This document shows, in pieces, positions 1-12,201 of a stretch of DNA of 64,000 nucleotides. The position numbers and the translations under genes are program-made. The DNA is taken from contig SJRY01000228.1 of NCBI GenBank assembly GCA_011319805.1, positions 186,001 to 250,000 on the forward strand, read 5' to 3'. Position 1 is the stretch's first letter. Every line of letters begins with the position of its first letter. This stretch comes from Macrocybe gigantea. Its lineage: Eukaryota; Basidiomycota; Agaricomycetes; Agaricales; Callistosporiaceae. The notes under the pieces are model-generated. The model saw only the letters and a program-made list of their open reading frames with translations. It made no database searches and was not told the DNA's origin.

Positions 1-2887
1 CTCAAAGTCTCTCTTGTGTCACCCAAGACAAGGTTGATCTTGCGAGCAATGGCTTCAGCTGTCTTCGGGTGATCGCCTAAGCAGAATTTTATCATTTGTA
101 GGTTCAATGGCAACAAAGGAACAGCGACTGACCTGTGACCATTATGACCTTAATGCCGGCCATCCTCAATTTTCCTATGGCCTCTCTAACACCGTGCTTG
201 GGAGGATCTTCGAGGGAAACAAGTCCAGTGAAGCAATAATCCGAGGAGGGGTAGTTCCCATCATTCTTTGAAAAAGCATAATCGACGGGGTACTTATCCC
301 CGGGAAGCAAGGCTTGCGCGCATGCAATGACACGATGTCCCCTCGAAGCCATATACTAGAACACGAATGAGCGACGTTTGAGAGAAAAGTTGGCGAAGTT
401 TACATTGTATGCTTTATCATATGCAATCTTGAAATCCTCTGTAATGGGCTGCTGGACACCGTCCATAAAGTAGGTAGAGCATTTAGCCAAGACGCGCTCA
501 GGAGCTCCCTTGATGTATAAAGTCAAAGTCCGTCTTCGTGAGGTTTGTTAAGCTGTGATCCTGTGAGCCAAGGCACAAGAGGGAGTATGTAAACTTACAA
601 TGACCAAAGCCCATTTGTTCGTTGAATTAAATGGCACTAGTTTGGCGCGATGAGTTGATTCAGACACACATTGGACAATCGAGCTACCTTCAAAAACCTT
701 AGGGTAGTTCTTTGTATGCGTATCATAATCGGTGCTGAGACATCGTCCGGCAAAACGCGTCAAACCAGTCTCTGTCGCATCGCCGAGAATTGCACGCTGC
801 TCGAATGGGACGTCGGTTGTCAATTTGATTCGAGAGTTCAGAGCTGCATTGTCAACGATGTCTTTCATCCCTGGGGCTTGGTGGAGAAGGGAAGGGTTTC
901 TTCGTCGTCATTATTAGACTGTCCAACAAATCAGGAATGCCGAAAACTGCTGATTAAGGAGAGATCGGTACCTGAAATGCAGAATACATCTTCTCTCCGA
1001 TCCAGATATTCGTAACCTGGCCAAAATCAATCACAACAGTTGTAGAGGCGGAGGATTGGTCGACTAACCGTCATTTGGTTCCTTGTCAGAGTACCAGTTT
1101 TGTCCGTAGCCAGTAGAGTCAGCTACATGCAGAGTTAGTAATAATTGCGAATGCGATAAAGTAGAAGCATCACAGAGCCTGTGAAACTTGGGTTAACCAT
1201 TATTGAACATGGACATAGGATATTCAAAATACAAACCAAGGGTCTCCACACCTTGAAGGTCTTTCACAAGTACGTTTTGCTTCGCCATGCGCTTTGCCGC
1301 GATTGCCAGAAGCATCGTCACGACCGACGGCAGGCCTTCAGGAACGAAAGCGACGAGGACGGATACCGCGAACGTGACCGTCTGCGCTGCACGGCCTTTG
1401 TAAACCGTCGAGATACCAACAACAAAGAAGATTATGGCAAAGATGATGGCGACGCATGACACGAAGATGACGAAGTGGGCGCTATAAACGCATGTTGAGC
1501 CGAAGATAGCAACGAAAAGTCTCCCAGCTTCGACATACATCTCAGTGGCAAGAGGACTCTGATTTCCGGATTCACTTCCAGTGAGGCTAGCAATTTGCCC
1601 TGAACGAAGCAATGAAAAATAATCCTCCCCATAGCAAAGCAATGACAGTACCGATAAAGGTGTGGTCACCGGTTCGAAGAACAACTCAAGAATGAAGTAC
1701 GAATCAATTCCCTCAATCAGGGATGGCGAAGACAGCCGACTTACTTCCCCATGCTTCACCATTGACAACAAGGGTGGAGTTAAAGACCTGGAGGACGTCT
1801 GAATGAATAGACAAAAGGGTCGATAGATGATGTGGACTACCAGATTCTCAGCTTCGACCGGTCGTGAACGTGAGCCGTTCGGGAGTGGATAGCGTTCTTG
1901 AGGTTCCGACTCTCCGGTCAGACTGCTGTTATCGACCTTAAGGTCTGAAGCCGCGAATAGGAGAAGGTCGGCTGGCACTTTGTCTCCAGTACGCTGTCGA
2001 TCCCTTATCAACGGGTCAAGGGTATCAGGGCTGCTGAGCAACGTACCAGAAGCACAACATCCCCTTTAACAAGGTCCGCAGCCGGCATAGACATTATAGC
2101 ACCATCCCGCACAACGCGGCATGAAGGAGGAATCAGGGCTAGGAAGGATGCAAGAATCGCCTCAGACTTCTGAATTTGATAGAAATCGATAGAAGCGTTA
2201 ATGAAAGCGACGAGAATCAAGATTCCTCCGAGATATGTGTTCTGGAAGTTGCCCTGGATTGTGCTAGATTTAATCCAAAAGGTAAGGAAGATCCACAGGG
2301 GAATGCACCTTGAAGTCAATGCCGAGCAAGGCGTACTCGAGGATACCGGCGAGAATGAGAAGGACGTTAAACATCGTCAGAAGCCGGTCCATGAACTAGC
2401 GATATCCCGGCGTGAGAAGTCATAGAGAGGCAGGAGCAAGTGGCCCTACCTTTCTCAAAGCCGATTTCTTCTTTGGTGGGGTCAGCACGTTGCGTCCATC
2501 TCGCTGAAGCCGAATTCTGGTTTCATCGGAAGTGAGACCAAAGGAATGACCTGGCTCCTTGGTGTCTACAGAGGTCTGGAGGCTTTCCTGCACATCGCTG
2601 AGAGAAAGCTGGTGTTCGTGGATGTCGACGTGAGCCTGGGCCGCAGTGTCGCGACTTGTTTTGGCTTTCTGAGCGTCGAGATGCTCGTAGCCGGCTGCGG
2701 CGAGTTCTCTGTCTTCCTTGGTCAATGATCGATTCATTTCCACTCCCCTGGGACGCATTTGACCAATATGCTTGTCCTCGTGAGCCTCCTTTCCATCGGG
2801 AAACACGACGATGCGCATGGCCGTGACGTCCTCGGATGCGGGATGGCCGCTAGAAGCATCCGTATTTTTAGGTTCAGAGTCGTTCAT
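1..2887 (-). CDS. P-type cation ATPase, IIC (Na,K/H,K-ATPase alpha) type, partial
   Basis: Integral membrane cation pump that couples ATP hydrolysis to ion exchange, probably at the plasma membrane. The ATG at 2885-2887 opens a hydrophilic N-terminus, followed by the cation-ATPase N domain (DGRNVLTPPKKKSALRK) and the first membrane pair (FMDRLLTMFNVLLILAG). The actuator region has GDKVPADLLLF and VDNSSLTGESEP, then comes the TM4 motif VAFVPEGLPSVV. The phosphorylation motif DKTGTLT is encoded at about 1084-1104. Further exons run to the left edge, including part of the P domain (LEDPPKHGVREAI). The C-terminal membrane half lies outside the window. Introns are about 50 nt, for example after SALRK. 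The VDNSSLTGESEP and PEGLP context matches Na,K-ATPase-type pumps better than fungal SERCA, PMR1 or ENA pumps; this is family knowledge, not a search. Confidence 0.88.
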
Positions 2888-4829
2888 GGTCAAGATGGTG
2901 ATAGAGGGTGAAGCTTGAAGGCGGACCCAGAATCCCAGAGGAGGCTACTCAAAGGGGGGAATTTAAACGCTCCCGATAGACTATCTTTTCCCTTCTGGCA
3001 CGAAAGAAAAAGAAAAGATAAAAAGAAAAATGAGCCCTGATGACATGGCATGGGTTCCTTTGAATCAACGTCGTCTGGACATAAGATGTAGCCGACCAGC
3101 AAACGGCCAAAAACCCTCATCGAATGTTTGATTCCTCCACGTGCCTGGAGAGACCTTCTAAGAATAAAATCTTCTCCTTTAATGCAGTGCAAGGCGATAA
3201 CACCATACCGTACATGAACAATGCTCCATTTCAAGACGGTGTGATAATTCCAAGTGCCGTTCATTACGAGATCGGTGAACCTGGCCTATGAGGTAACTGC
3301 CTGTTTCATTGTCATGGGTGGAGTGGCAAATTTCAATGAATCAGTGAATCAGACGCTCATAGGAAAACATCACCTGGTCGGGAAGAAACACCATCGATTG
3401 TTCTCAGGTTGCAACTGGAATTCGATCGGACTTGACGAAGATGGGCTGAAATTGCCAATTCGTCTAACGACTGTTGAAATTGTTGTTGAATCCTCATATA
3501 GATACCAAACAAACAAAAGCCGTATCAGTGTCAGTTTCGGTTAGCGCAACGAGAAGGAAAAAAATGCAGGTGGCGGAGTTCTCGGTCAGCGTATGATGGC
3601 AACAAGTAATACACAGTATGGGTCGCCTCGTTGAACTCCGTCAGACTTTTCTGGACCGGTATCAAGTCACATGCCAACTCCCGTTCAGAGTTCAAACACA
3701 GCAAATGCTTCCCGACTCGCCTGAGGAAGCCATTTCTTTCATGATGCAGATGGAACCGGCGATGCTGGCGCACTGATTTGCATTTCTCTGCGTCGACGAG
3801 CTTTGAAACGCATTAAAGATGTACGGGGCAGTACCGAGCAATATCAGGATAATCATTGAAATAAGAAGCGAGCGAGAGATATTCGCCGTTTAAAAGTGTG
3901 CACAAGCAGAAGATTGAGATCCTTTCAAGTCGTGATAAGGGCAATACCAGTCGGTTAGGAACGCACAATTTTGGACACTTGTAATTGATGGACTAATGAG
4001 GAGTCCGGAACATGAAAGGCTGCGCAGACAATCGAACGTTCCAAGGCGAGCGTGATTTGAGGGAAAGCGGTGCAGTGTCTCATGACCATGTCTAGACTAG
4101 CCAAGTCGAGTGAGTGGAGAATATGTATTGGGCAGATCTATATCGAAGCAAAAAGGTTATATTTAGCATCCAAGGTGATCAGACCTTGAATCCCAAGGAT
4201 CGCATGCAAGCTAGGTGGTTTTGCACAACCTCCTTGCATTTCTCCTCTGCTGCTGGAGTGTCGTTCTTCAGGAAACAGTCGTCTCGTGCTGATTTAGTTT
4301 GTGGGCAAGCACAGCATCTGACGGGGGTAGAAGCAACCGAGACTTTTCCGAAAGACGGTGACTTACGGTTTCAGACCCTTAGGATTGAGTGGATTCACTT
4401 TGGGATCGGTCGGGTCATAAGGTTTCTCGCTGTCAGCGGGCGGTGACCAGAAAGACGTAATCTATCGAGAAGCATGATAAGTGACGCTTTTTCAGAGGTA
4501 TGCTTTGCAGCAAAACCTTTTGAAGCATGGCGGAGACACTAAGAGAGCGCAGCGTTCGGTCGGGAATCGGCAGAGGATTATGAAGAAGAAATTCAGCACG
4601 TGACTTGACACCTCCTCACAACTGCGATGATCCCACGCGGCTGTCAGTCCACCCTTTTTGCAACAGGGGTGGACTTCTATATGAGGACTTTTTTTCAATT
4701 AAGCATCAATCGAACGATTCACCACCTCGACCTGCCCGATTTTTGGACCTTCCAGTGTCCAAGCTCATCTCGCTGCAAGGTCAGTTCATGCAGTGACTGC
4801 TCCATCTCAACCATCGCAAGACCCCACAA
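2888..4829. other. Intergenic region between divergent ATPase and ABC transporter genes
   Basis: About 1.9 kb separates the starts of two genes that read outward. The open frames here (for example 3254-3544 and 4114-4446, +) show no family motif, no believable splice pattern and no hydrophobic or repeat signature. I treat the stretch as regulatory and untranslated sequence. No clear repeat or RNA gene was seen. Confidence 0.5.
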
Positions 4830-7800
4830 ATGAAGACAGCGATGGACATGCGTGCGATTTGCTTGCTTTTCACGCTGGCCGCTGGTCTTGCAACAGCACA
4901 ATCTTGTGAAAACTACGGCTCTTCAAATGGTTCCAGTTGCTCCTGCCCTCCTGGCTTTGGCGGCTCGACGTGCTCCCAGCCAGGATGTGGAGGAAACATC
5001 TTTCAGGGCTCGCAGCGCCCTCTGGTTCCGATTGTCAACGGCTTCGCCAATCTCACGCAAGCCGGGTGTTCTTGTCAGTCTGATTGGATTGGAACGGGAT
5101 GCAACGTTTGCCAGTCCGCAGATGCATGTCAGACTGCGTTCAGTGCGAGGGGCAACGCGTCGTCCGATCCGAACATCATTGCAGGCTCTCCTACAGGGCA
5201 GAATAATACTCTAGTGTGCAATAACACGCCGCGGGTATGGGCATCCAGCCAGATGAGCTGTCAGGTCAACGTACGTCCCATCTCGTGGTGCTTCATTCGC
5301 TCTGGCTTATCCACCTATAGAACCCAACGTTGCAAGCAATATATCCTCTCGGATCTACGCTCAACATCATGCGGTCCCTCCAACCTTCACTTACCCCTAT
5401 ACCCAACACGACTTCTTTTGGTACTGCAGGTACCATTTATGCCCAGCTCTTCTATTCCGGGGTCGAGCAATTCTATTGCGTTGCTGATTCCTGTACGCAA
5501 GATGTACCGGCTGACAACTCGACCGCGAATTGGAACTGTCAGAACTTGAAATGCACATGTAGGCCTGGCGCCACTTTCTGCGGAGGAGTGCCTATCAGTA
5601 ATCTGACCGAAACCATCAATGGCCTCAAGGGCAACCTAGCCATTGAATGTGGCGCTCTGGATGGTACTACACACACTGCGACCTGCAGCTTCAAACAGGA
5701 GACTATTCGGAACGTATTCGGCTCATCTGGCCTTGTCCTCAACGGTTGTTCATTCGGCGAATGTATCCGACAGAGTGTCATCGACAACGGAGGCAATGGG
5801 ACAACATCGTCGCAGACAGTTTCTGGCGGCACGTCACTCAGCGGAGGCGTCATTGCCGGTTTGGCCGTTGTTGGAGGCCTGCTTCTACTTGCCATCGTTC
5901 TGTTGTTCTTCGGGTGTCTTCAGAGGCGAAAAGCTCGGAAAGCCGTCTACGACGACAAGGCCGGCATGAGCATCAGTGTTAAATGGGACAATGTGACTTA
6001 TACTGTGCCGGGCTCCAGAGGCATCTTCGGTTTGTCGCAGCGGGAAGGCAGGGACGATATAAGCGATGACAAAGTGGTTTTGGATAACCTCAGCGGACGA
6101 GTCCATGCTGGTCAATTGATGGCCATCCTTGGCCCAAGTGGTAAGCAATTCCAGCTCCGGGCTTCGCGTGCCTTCTCTGACGTGTGTCAGGTGCCGGCAA
6201 GACTACACTTGTGGAGATTCTGGCGGGCAAGAGCAAGTCTGGCATCATAACTGGCAATGTCAAGTTCTCGCCTGCGAGAGGTTCTCTCGACAATGTGCCC
6301 CGCATAGGCTTTGTGCCACAGCAGGACACTCTGCCCCCACTCTCACCGTATTTGAAGCTTTGCTCTTCGCAGCACATTTGAGGCTCCCGGAGAGCGTGCA
6401 GGAAATGGAGAAGCGGGAAATTGTAGAAGAGCTTCTTGCGAAGTTCGGCATTGCGTCAATCAGAGATGTCAGGATTGGGTATGTTGGAGGTGGGAAGGCG
6501 AGAGGGATCAGTGGCGGTGAAATGCGAAGAGTCAGTATTGGACTGGAGCTTCTGGCGCGCCCCGACGTTCTCCTCCTCGATGAACCGACGTCAGGTTTGT
6601 CTTTCTTCTCCAATATGCAAGATTGATCATAATTGATGGCTTTCCTTCAAGGACTGGATTCGGTATCGGCGGCTCGGATCGCGAACGTCTTGCACTCAAT
6701 AGCGCACGATCCCGTCAACCCCATTCCGGTGATTACTTCGATCCATCAACCTAGTTCTCAACTGTACCAGTCCTTCGATTCGGTCCTCCTTCTATCTCAT
6801 GGACGCGCGTTGTATTCGGGCCCTGGCCTGTTTGCACCCTCGGATTACTTCGCCACTGCAGCGTCGGAGGTCGTGCCAAAGTATCAACCTGGGTATAACG
6901 TTGCGGACTACCTTCTTGAAGTCGCGAGCGACCCGCACGTGTCGCTGTTCCAGCTCGCACACACTTCGGCTCCGAATTCGAATGCGAGCAACGGCAATGG
7001 GAACTCGCATGACAACGGCGCGAACCAGTCGAGCGACGCCGTGTCCGAGAAGAACGCTGGCCTGGCCAGTCCTGAAAGCGGTGGTCCGCCGGAAACGCAA
7101 ATTAATGTTTCGTTGCGCGAAAGAGGAGGCTATCGGAGCCTGTGGTTCAAGCCCTTGGGGCATTCCAAGTATGCAACCACGTTCTTGACGCAGCTGCAAC
7201 ATCTTTCTGGAAGAGAATGGAAAATCTTGCGCAGGTTCGTCTCATCCTTCCATCCGGTTGTCTGCCTTAATATGCTCGCCCAATAGGGACAAGACGCTGT
7301 TCTTTACACATCTGGCAGTCGCTTCTGTACTGGGCGTCTTCTGTGGTAAGTAAATCGATGCCGTATTGGCTTGATTCACGTCTAATTTCCTTTCCGCCTA
7401 CTCCTAGGTGGCCTGTATTACAAAACGGACAATAGTATCGCTGGTTTTCAGTCTCGCGTGGGATGCTTGTTCTTCTTGGTGCGCTACAATGCCTTCTATC
7501 AAGCCTCTAGTCCATAACTCTGTGTACAGGGCGCCCTTATCGCATTCTCTTCTCTGAGTGCACTATACAATGTTGTCGAAACCCGACCATTGTTCCTTAG
7601 GGAGCGCTCAAGCATGTATTATAGGTTCGTCGCGACAGCTTTGCCATCTGTTATCATATCGCTGACTCAAATTAGCCCAACTGCCTGGCTGATATCTCGC
7701 TTCCTGTTTGATGTCGTCCCCTTACGTTTGTTACCGACCATAATTGTATCTTCCATGTAAGCACCGTGTCAAGACAACTTCTCAGACGTGAGGCTGATGA

Positions 7801-8402
7801 CATCCCAGCACGTACTGGATGGCGGGTCTAGCCGCAGATGCCGCGCACTTCTTCAAGTTCCTCTTCATTCTCGTCTTGTTCACGCTCGCGATGACACTCT
7901 TTGTAAGTGTCTATCGATCTCTCTATTACACGGAATATTGACCTCTAACACTTCCAGAATTTCCTCCTTGGTACAGCCTTCACAAATGGAGGGATCGCGA
8001 TCCTGATATCTGCGCTGTCCGCGCTATACCAAATGACGTTTGCGGGCTTTTTCGTTCACCTCACTGCGATACCACCCGTTCTTCGCTGGCTGCAATGGTT
8101 GTGCCCGTTGAAATATACCCTTGAGGCTCTATCGGTGAACGAAGTAGGATCCGGTCTGATGATCAATGACAAGTTGGAGGGTGTGCCTGTCAGCGTATCG
8201 GCCAGTCTAATCATGCAAATTGTGAGTGTGTGGCTCTTTGACATTGAAACGTATTCAGCTGAGTGCTTTGGGCGGTGACCAGCTCTTTGGGTTTGGGACA
8301 AACAATTATTATAGAGACGTGCTGGTCCTGTTTGCGTTCATTGCTGGATTTGGGTTGGGTGTCATAGGAATCGTGTGGGTCAAGGTTAGGGAACGGCGAT
8401 GA
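4830..8402 (+). CDS. ABCG-family transporter with EGF-like ectodomain (yeast Adp1-like)
   Basis: Likely half-size ABC exporter with its ATPase domain before the membrane domain. The chosen start gives a signal sequence ending near LAAGLATAQ. A cysteine-rich EGF-like stretch (CSCPPGFGGSTCSQPGCGG) and further Cys pairs follow, then a membrane helix near 5850-5920. The nucleotide-binding domain has its Walker A split by a short intron at about 6141-6190 (GPSG / AGKTTLVEILAG). The signature is ISGGEMRRVSIGLELL and the Walker B is DVLLLDEPTSGL, interrupted by an intron before DSVSAARIANVLHSIAH. Six C-terminal helices are spread over small exons from 7285 to 8402, including FAGFFVHLTAIPPVLRWLQW. 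The protein ends VKVRERR. Layout and ectodomain resemble Adp1 and its basidiomycete homologues. The substrate is unknown. Two donors here are GTTCGT (7234 and 7624). Confidence 0.88.
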
Positions 8403-8743
8403 TGTGATCGTTGTGCGCCTGGGACTGTATGTGCTCCAATGCTTGATTTTATCTTTACTGTCGGGTAATGCCTTGTAGATGGTTTTCATTGTACATTATT
8501 TTTTCTCATTCCGGGCTCATTCCACCAATGATTGACACACGATTTCTTCAGAGCAAAACGAAGTTACAAACACTGAAGTCCGTATCCCAACAATATATAC
8601 ACAAGAAAAGCGAAAAGTCCGGCCATCTGCGCGAAGGGCAAGTCCGTGCAGCTCGTGCTCGTCATATCATCTGGATTCGAGAGATCCGGTCATCTACCAA
8701 CGCTGGGGCATCGAGGAAACGACCTACGCTGAAGCACAATATT

Positions 8744-9177
8744 TTACAGCCCGCACACGGAAGACGGGACTTGTATAGCATCGACGTTTACGCGCCCGAA
8801 CTGGATAGCATTGCCGTTCGTGAGCTCGTTCATCGCCGACAGCGCGACGTTGAATCCGCTCCCAGCGACGTCAATCCCGAGGATATTGAGAGTTTTCTTC
8901 CCACCAGTCGAATTAGTGTAAGTCACCTGCCAGCATGAGCCGCAGTTGGTCGAGTTCCACGATTTGATGGCGTCGACGGCGCCGATGTGCGGGAAATGCG
9001 GGAGGGAGCCGAATGTCTTGAATCCACGGTGATCAGCCCGTTGGCTCCGTCTGAGCACGCGACGGTCGTCAAAGACCCGTTCGGGTCGTCGTAGTGCGTA
9101 TCGTAAGCGAGCGTCGCCGCGAGACTCGTGGGCAGAGCAGCGATAGCGAGGGAAGCGATGAGGGCGATGAACTTCAT
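8744..9177 (-). CDS. Cerato-platanin family secreted protein, with a one-base frame break
   Basis: Small secreted fungal protein of the cerato-platanin family, which acts at the cell wall and surface and can elicit plant responses. The ATG at 9175-9177 gives a signal peptide (MKFIALIASLAIAALPTSLA), then the family N-terminus with YDTHYDDPNGSLTTVACSDG. The C-terminal half carries FGSLPHFPHIGA and the cysteine block NCGSCWQVTYTN, and ends SSVCGL. The two halves are in different frames: the frame shifts by one base near 9028-9030, where the plus strand reads cacggtg. As read, the N-terminal frame runs on into unrelated sequence. The break is either an assembly homopolymer error or a true null allele. 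The gene converges on the ABC transporter. Confidence 0.85.
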
Positions 9178-9277
9178 TTTACGTTCGAGGATAGGTAGAG
9201 AGATTAAGAACTCAAAAGCTGAACGACTTTCAGTGACCCGACACACGAGTTGCGTCTTCGAAGTTGCGCCTGTGTCC

Positions 9278-9287
9278 CTTTTTATAT
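9278..9287 (-). promoter_or_regulatory. TATA box of the cerato-platanin gene
   Basis: The minus strand reads CATATAAAAAG about 100 bp upstream of the ATG at 9177, a normal position for a strongly expressed fungal secreted-protein gene. This is inferred from motif and spacing only. Confidence 0.5.
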
Positions 9288-9299
9288 GTCTTCGAGCAA

Positions 9300-10439
9300 A
9301 CGACACTCGGAAACAGCGGCTATGCCGAGGAAGGCGGTTCAACCTGGCCGGACGTCGACTCGCCGCGCTAGGTCCCATGGCGGGTTGTGCATCCCGTCCA
9401 CCATGCCAACCGGAATCATGTGTTCTGCCCAAAGAAAGACAAAAATGGAGTTGCTCGAAGTAAAGGTGAGTAAACGAGCTTTTTCGGAGGCCTCTGAGCC
9501 TCGAAAGTCACACGTCCTCATCTGGCTACGCCAGGAAAGTCGGCCGCGCCGCACTCCGTTTTCGATTTCATCTACATGCACCTCACTGCACTCCTTTTTG
9601 CTGCGCATGCTCTAGATCTCGTTCGTCGCCCGCCGACACGCGTCTCGGCACCCCGCCACACTCCTTTTCACTCGTGACTGACCTATCAGTCTCCTCTTCG
9701 CATTGCTTGTACGTCACACTTGTCACCTCTTCATCGTCGTCTCTATAGGGTGCTATTGATCTAGCAGAGGCCCTATAAAGAACGCCCCGACGATTAGGAG
9801 CGGACAAGATCTTCCTCTGACTCCCACGTGCGAACTCAAGCATCTCTTTTTCGCGACCCTCCCGACCCCGCCCTCTGTTTGATAACATGTTTTCTGCTTA
9901 TTTATTTTCCTTTCAACTGTAGATAGACATTTGTACGGACCGGGCCCTCTCGCTCGGTCGCCTTTTCCTTCACTCAATCATTATTTGGGAGCGTCACGTG
10001 GCGCTTCCGGTTTCAGCCTAAGCTTGAGTGAGCAGCAGAGGCCTAGTATCACCGACGGAAGAGGTAAAGAAGGCATTAGAATGCCGAGAAGCGTGGTCTG
10101 GTGGGGCCTCGCGCAATCATTGATCAGTCTTGGCGGGACTAGCGCTCATTGATCAGTCTTGGCGGGAGAGCCTACACACCAAGGCCACATCCCTTATTCC
10201 AGAGGACAGACAGAAATAAATTTCCCTCTACGCGGAGGCTGAGTTCGAAGAGAGCCTTCCTCCAAGGAAGCTATGGAAGTGACCGTGGTAGGGAAACATC
10301 GTTAGAGTCGCGTCCACGTCGTTCTGTGCTTCTTTTCCTTTTGGACCGGAGTTTCCGGCCTCCTGGATCCTAGAAAAGGGACGGGTGATCAGGTGACGAC
10401 ATGGAAAAGACGACCGCGTTCATAACGCGTCCCAGAACT
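9300..10439. other. Gene-poor region with no supported gene
   Basis: Short overlapping open frames occur on both strands, but none shows a family motif or a coherent exon series. The only structured item seen is a 21-bp direct repeat at 10118 and 10147, listed separately. Confidence 0.4.
10118..10167. repeat. Two direct copies of a 21-bp sequence
   Basis: The sequence cattgatcagtcttggcggg occurs at 10118-10137 and again at 10147-10166, and the match extends by one more base. The copies start 29 bp apart and no gene covers them. This may be a small local duplication. Confidence 0.75.
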
Positions 10440-10620
10440 AGTCCGACACTTCCAGCCTTGTCTCGATGAGCGCAAGAATGTCGTTGGAATCAGTGCGGAC
10501 GTCTTGCATCCGTACATCCAATACCCAGACTACGGGTAAAACAACCGAAAAGGAGACGTAGAGGGAAGCATCGAGACTGTCGAAGAGAAGAAAATAGATG
10601 ACAGACCAGGAATTCGGTTG
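10440..10620 (-). pseudogene. Partial, decayed paralogue of the gene fragment at 11107-12201
   Basis: One minus-strand frame reads SVIYFLLFDSLDASLYVSFS and then DVRTDSNDILALIETRLEVS before a stop. The segment DVRTxxNxxLxxIxTRLExS matches, with identical spacing, the segment DVRTNQNGTLTHIATRLELS of the neighbouring locus, so the two are homologous. No start codon is available and stops lie just upstream. I read this as a truncated duplicate of an agaricomycete protein family of unknown function. Confidence 0.55.
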
Positions 10621-11106
10621 AGAGTGATGGCTGTATTGTAAACCGGCAGATGCCAGGCAGCCGTTGGCCTAGGTCTAAATGGCCTGAGAATGAGACCGGC
10701 GAGGCGCTTCTAAGGAGAGGGAGCATCTGCATTGTCGTTTGTCGCCATCGCAAGCGTAGATACGAATGACACCGAGTCGGCTGGCTAAGGAACGCCAGCA
10801 TGGGGGGACTAAGCGACCTTTAGTTCGAGGGGCATATACGGACTAGTATTCCGACATTGGCACCATCGTACTGTGGCAAATCTGAATGGCTCCTCTGTCA
10901 AGAGACATGAGGTGATGTAGCAAAGCGTTGTGATACTTGGTGACAGTTGACGCGTTGATAGCGCCTTCAGTCACCCTCATGCCAAATCAATGTCAAAAAC
11001 AGTGAGATTCCTACGTCGACACCATTGTACTTGTCAATCTTCGCTTCCACCGAATACAAAAGAGAAAGCACGGATTCGGCGTGATAACCAGAAAGGCGAG
11101 AGTCGG

Positions 11107-12201
11107 TTAAGATGATGACGAGACCTCCATTCCACCCCATTCAGTACTCTCAATAGATCTTTATTCTGAAATAAGTTCTTGTCCGTGCCGATGATGTCCA
11201 CCCAAAAATTGACATCCTCTTGGGTTCGTGCAAGAGAAGCCGTCCAAGACTAGACATTATCGACGCCCTTGAACACCATGAACGCGCATAGCCGCATTGG
11301 GCTTTGGTATGACCTCCAGTTTCGCCCTCTGTGCATATTCTTCTCGCAATAAGAAGCGAAATGCGACGTGGTCGTGCCTAAGGAAGAACGGAAACCAAAA
11401 TCTACGGACTATCGTGTGAATTCGAGGCAATATAAAGGATGGCCTACGTGATGAAAGACGTCCTCGCTTCAACATGGACGCCCAATATAGAGAGGACTCT
11501 TTCCAAGAACGCTGTCAATTCCAATGTGGGTAGAACGACGGAATTGGCGTCGTTTAGTCATACATTGATGACTCTCTTCGATATAGCACGTCCACCCTAT
11601 GAAACCTGTTGATGAGCAGCCGGTGATATATGCAGATATCCGACCTCACTCCGCTTCCCAGAATTAAGATGACAACTCCAGTCTCGTGGCGATATGGGTC
11701 AGCGTGCCGTTCTGATTCGTACGAACGTCCCAGTGGATGCTCTGGTTCCCCGCCTCGTCATTCGGTGCACTAACTGGAGGATAGATGGCCGAGAAACGGT
11801 AACCCGGGGATAAAGAGATGGAAACGGCTGCCTCTAAATTTCTCAGAGAAAGCAGATAGATAACGGGTTTTCTGACCACGCGACGAACGTGAGGATTGTT
11901 GTATACTGGAACGTCGGTCTTGGGCGGACGCTTAAATAGCTTGAGAGTCGCCTTGACTATTCTCTTCCAAAAGGTGTAGAGGTGTTTCTTGATCAGGCTG
12001 AGACTTCGGTGCTGCAGAATTCGGGAATGTCGCGAGAGCGGTTGTCGATACGGATGTCCTTGTTTTGGCATGGCTTGTAGAACTTCCAACATCGGATAAG
12101 GACATTGTTTCTAGGCTAGCTTGACCGAAAGGATGCGCTAGAGACTCGAAGAAGAATCGATGGAGGAGGGTAGGCTCTATAGACATCCGGCTGTTAGATG
12201 G
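11107..12201 (-). pseudogene. Decayed member of an uncharacterised agaricomycete gene family
   Basis: Read from 12201 leftwards, fragments in changing frames appear in collinear order. They are a Ser/Thr-rich N-terminus, the motif RKPVIYLL with SPGYRFSAIYPPV, then WDVRTNQNGTLTHI, then RRFWFPFFLRHDHVAFRFL with LEVIPKPNAAMRV, and finally EDVNFWVDIIGTDKN and a C-terminus whose shifted frame reads EWGGMEV. I recall this motif series from many mushroom genomes as a family of unknown function. Frame breaks lie near 11140 and 11281, and an in-frame TAG lies at 11250-11252. The indels alone could be assembly errors, but the stop argues for real decay. Confidence 0.6.

Noticed and set aside
4114..4446. 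110-codon plus-strand gene
   Set aside because: Composition looks random, no homologue recalled, and no promoter or splice context.
10861..11110. Separate gene reading VIILTDSRLSGYHAESVLS on the minus strand
   Set aside because: The neighbouring frame gives the expected family C-terminus with EWGGMEV over the same bases, so this run is best seen as an out-of-frame shadow.
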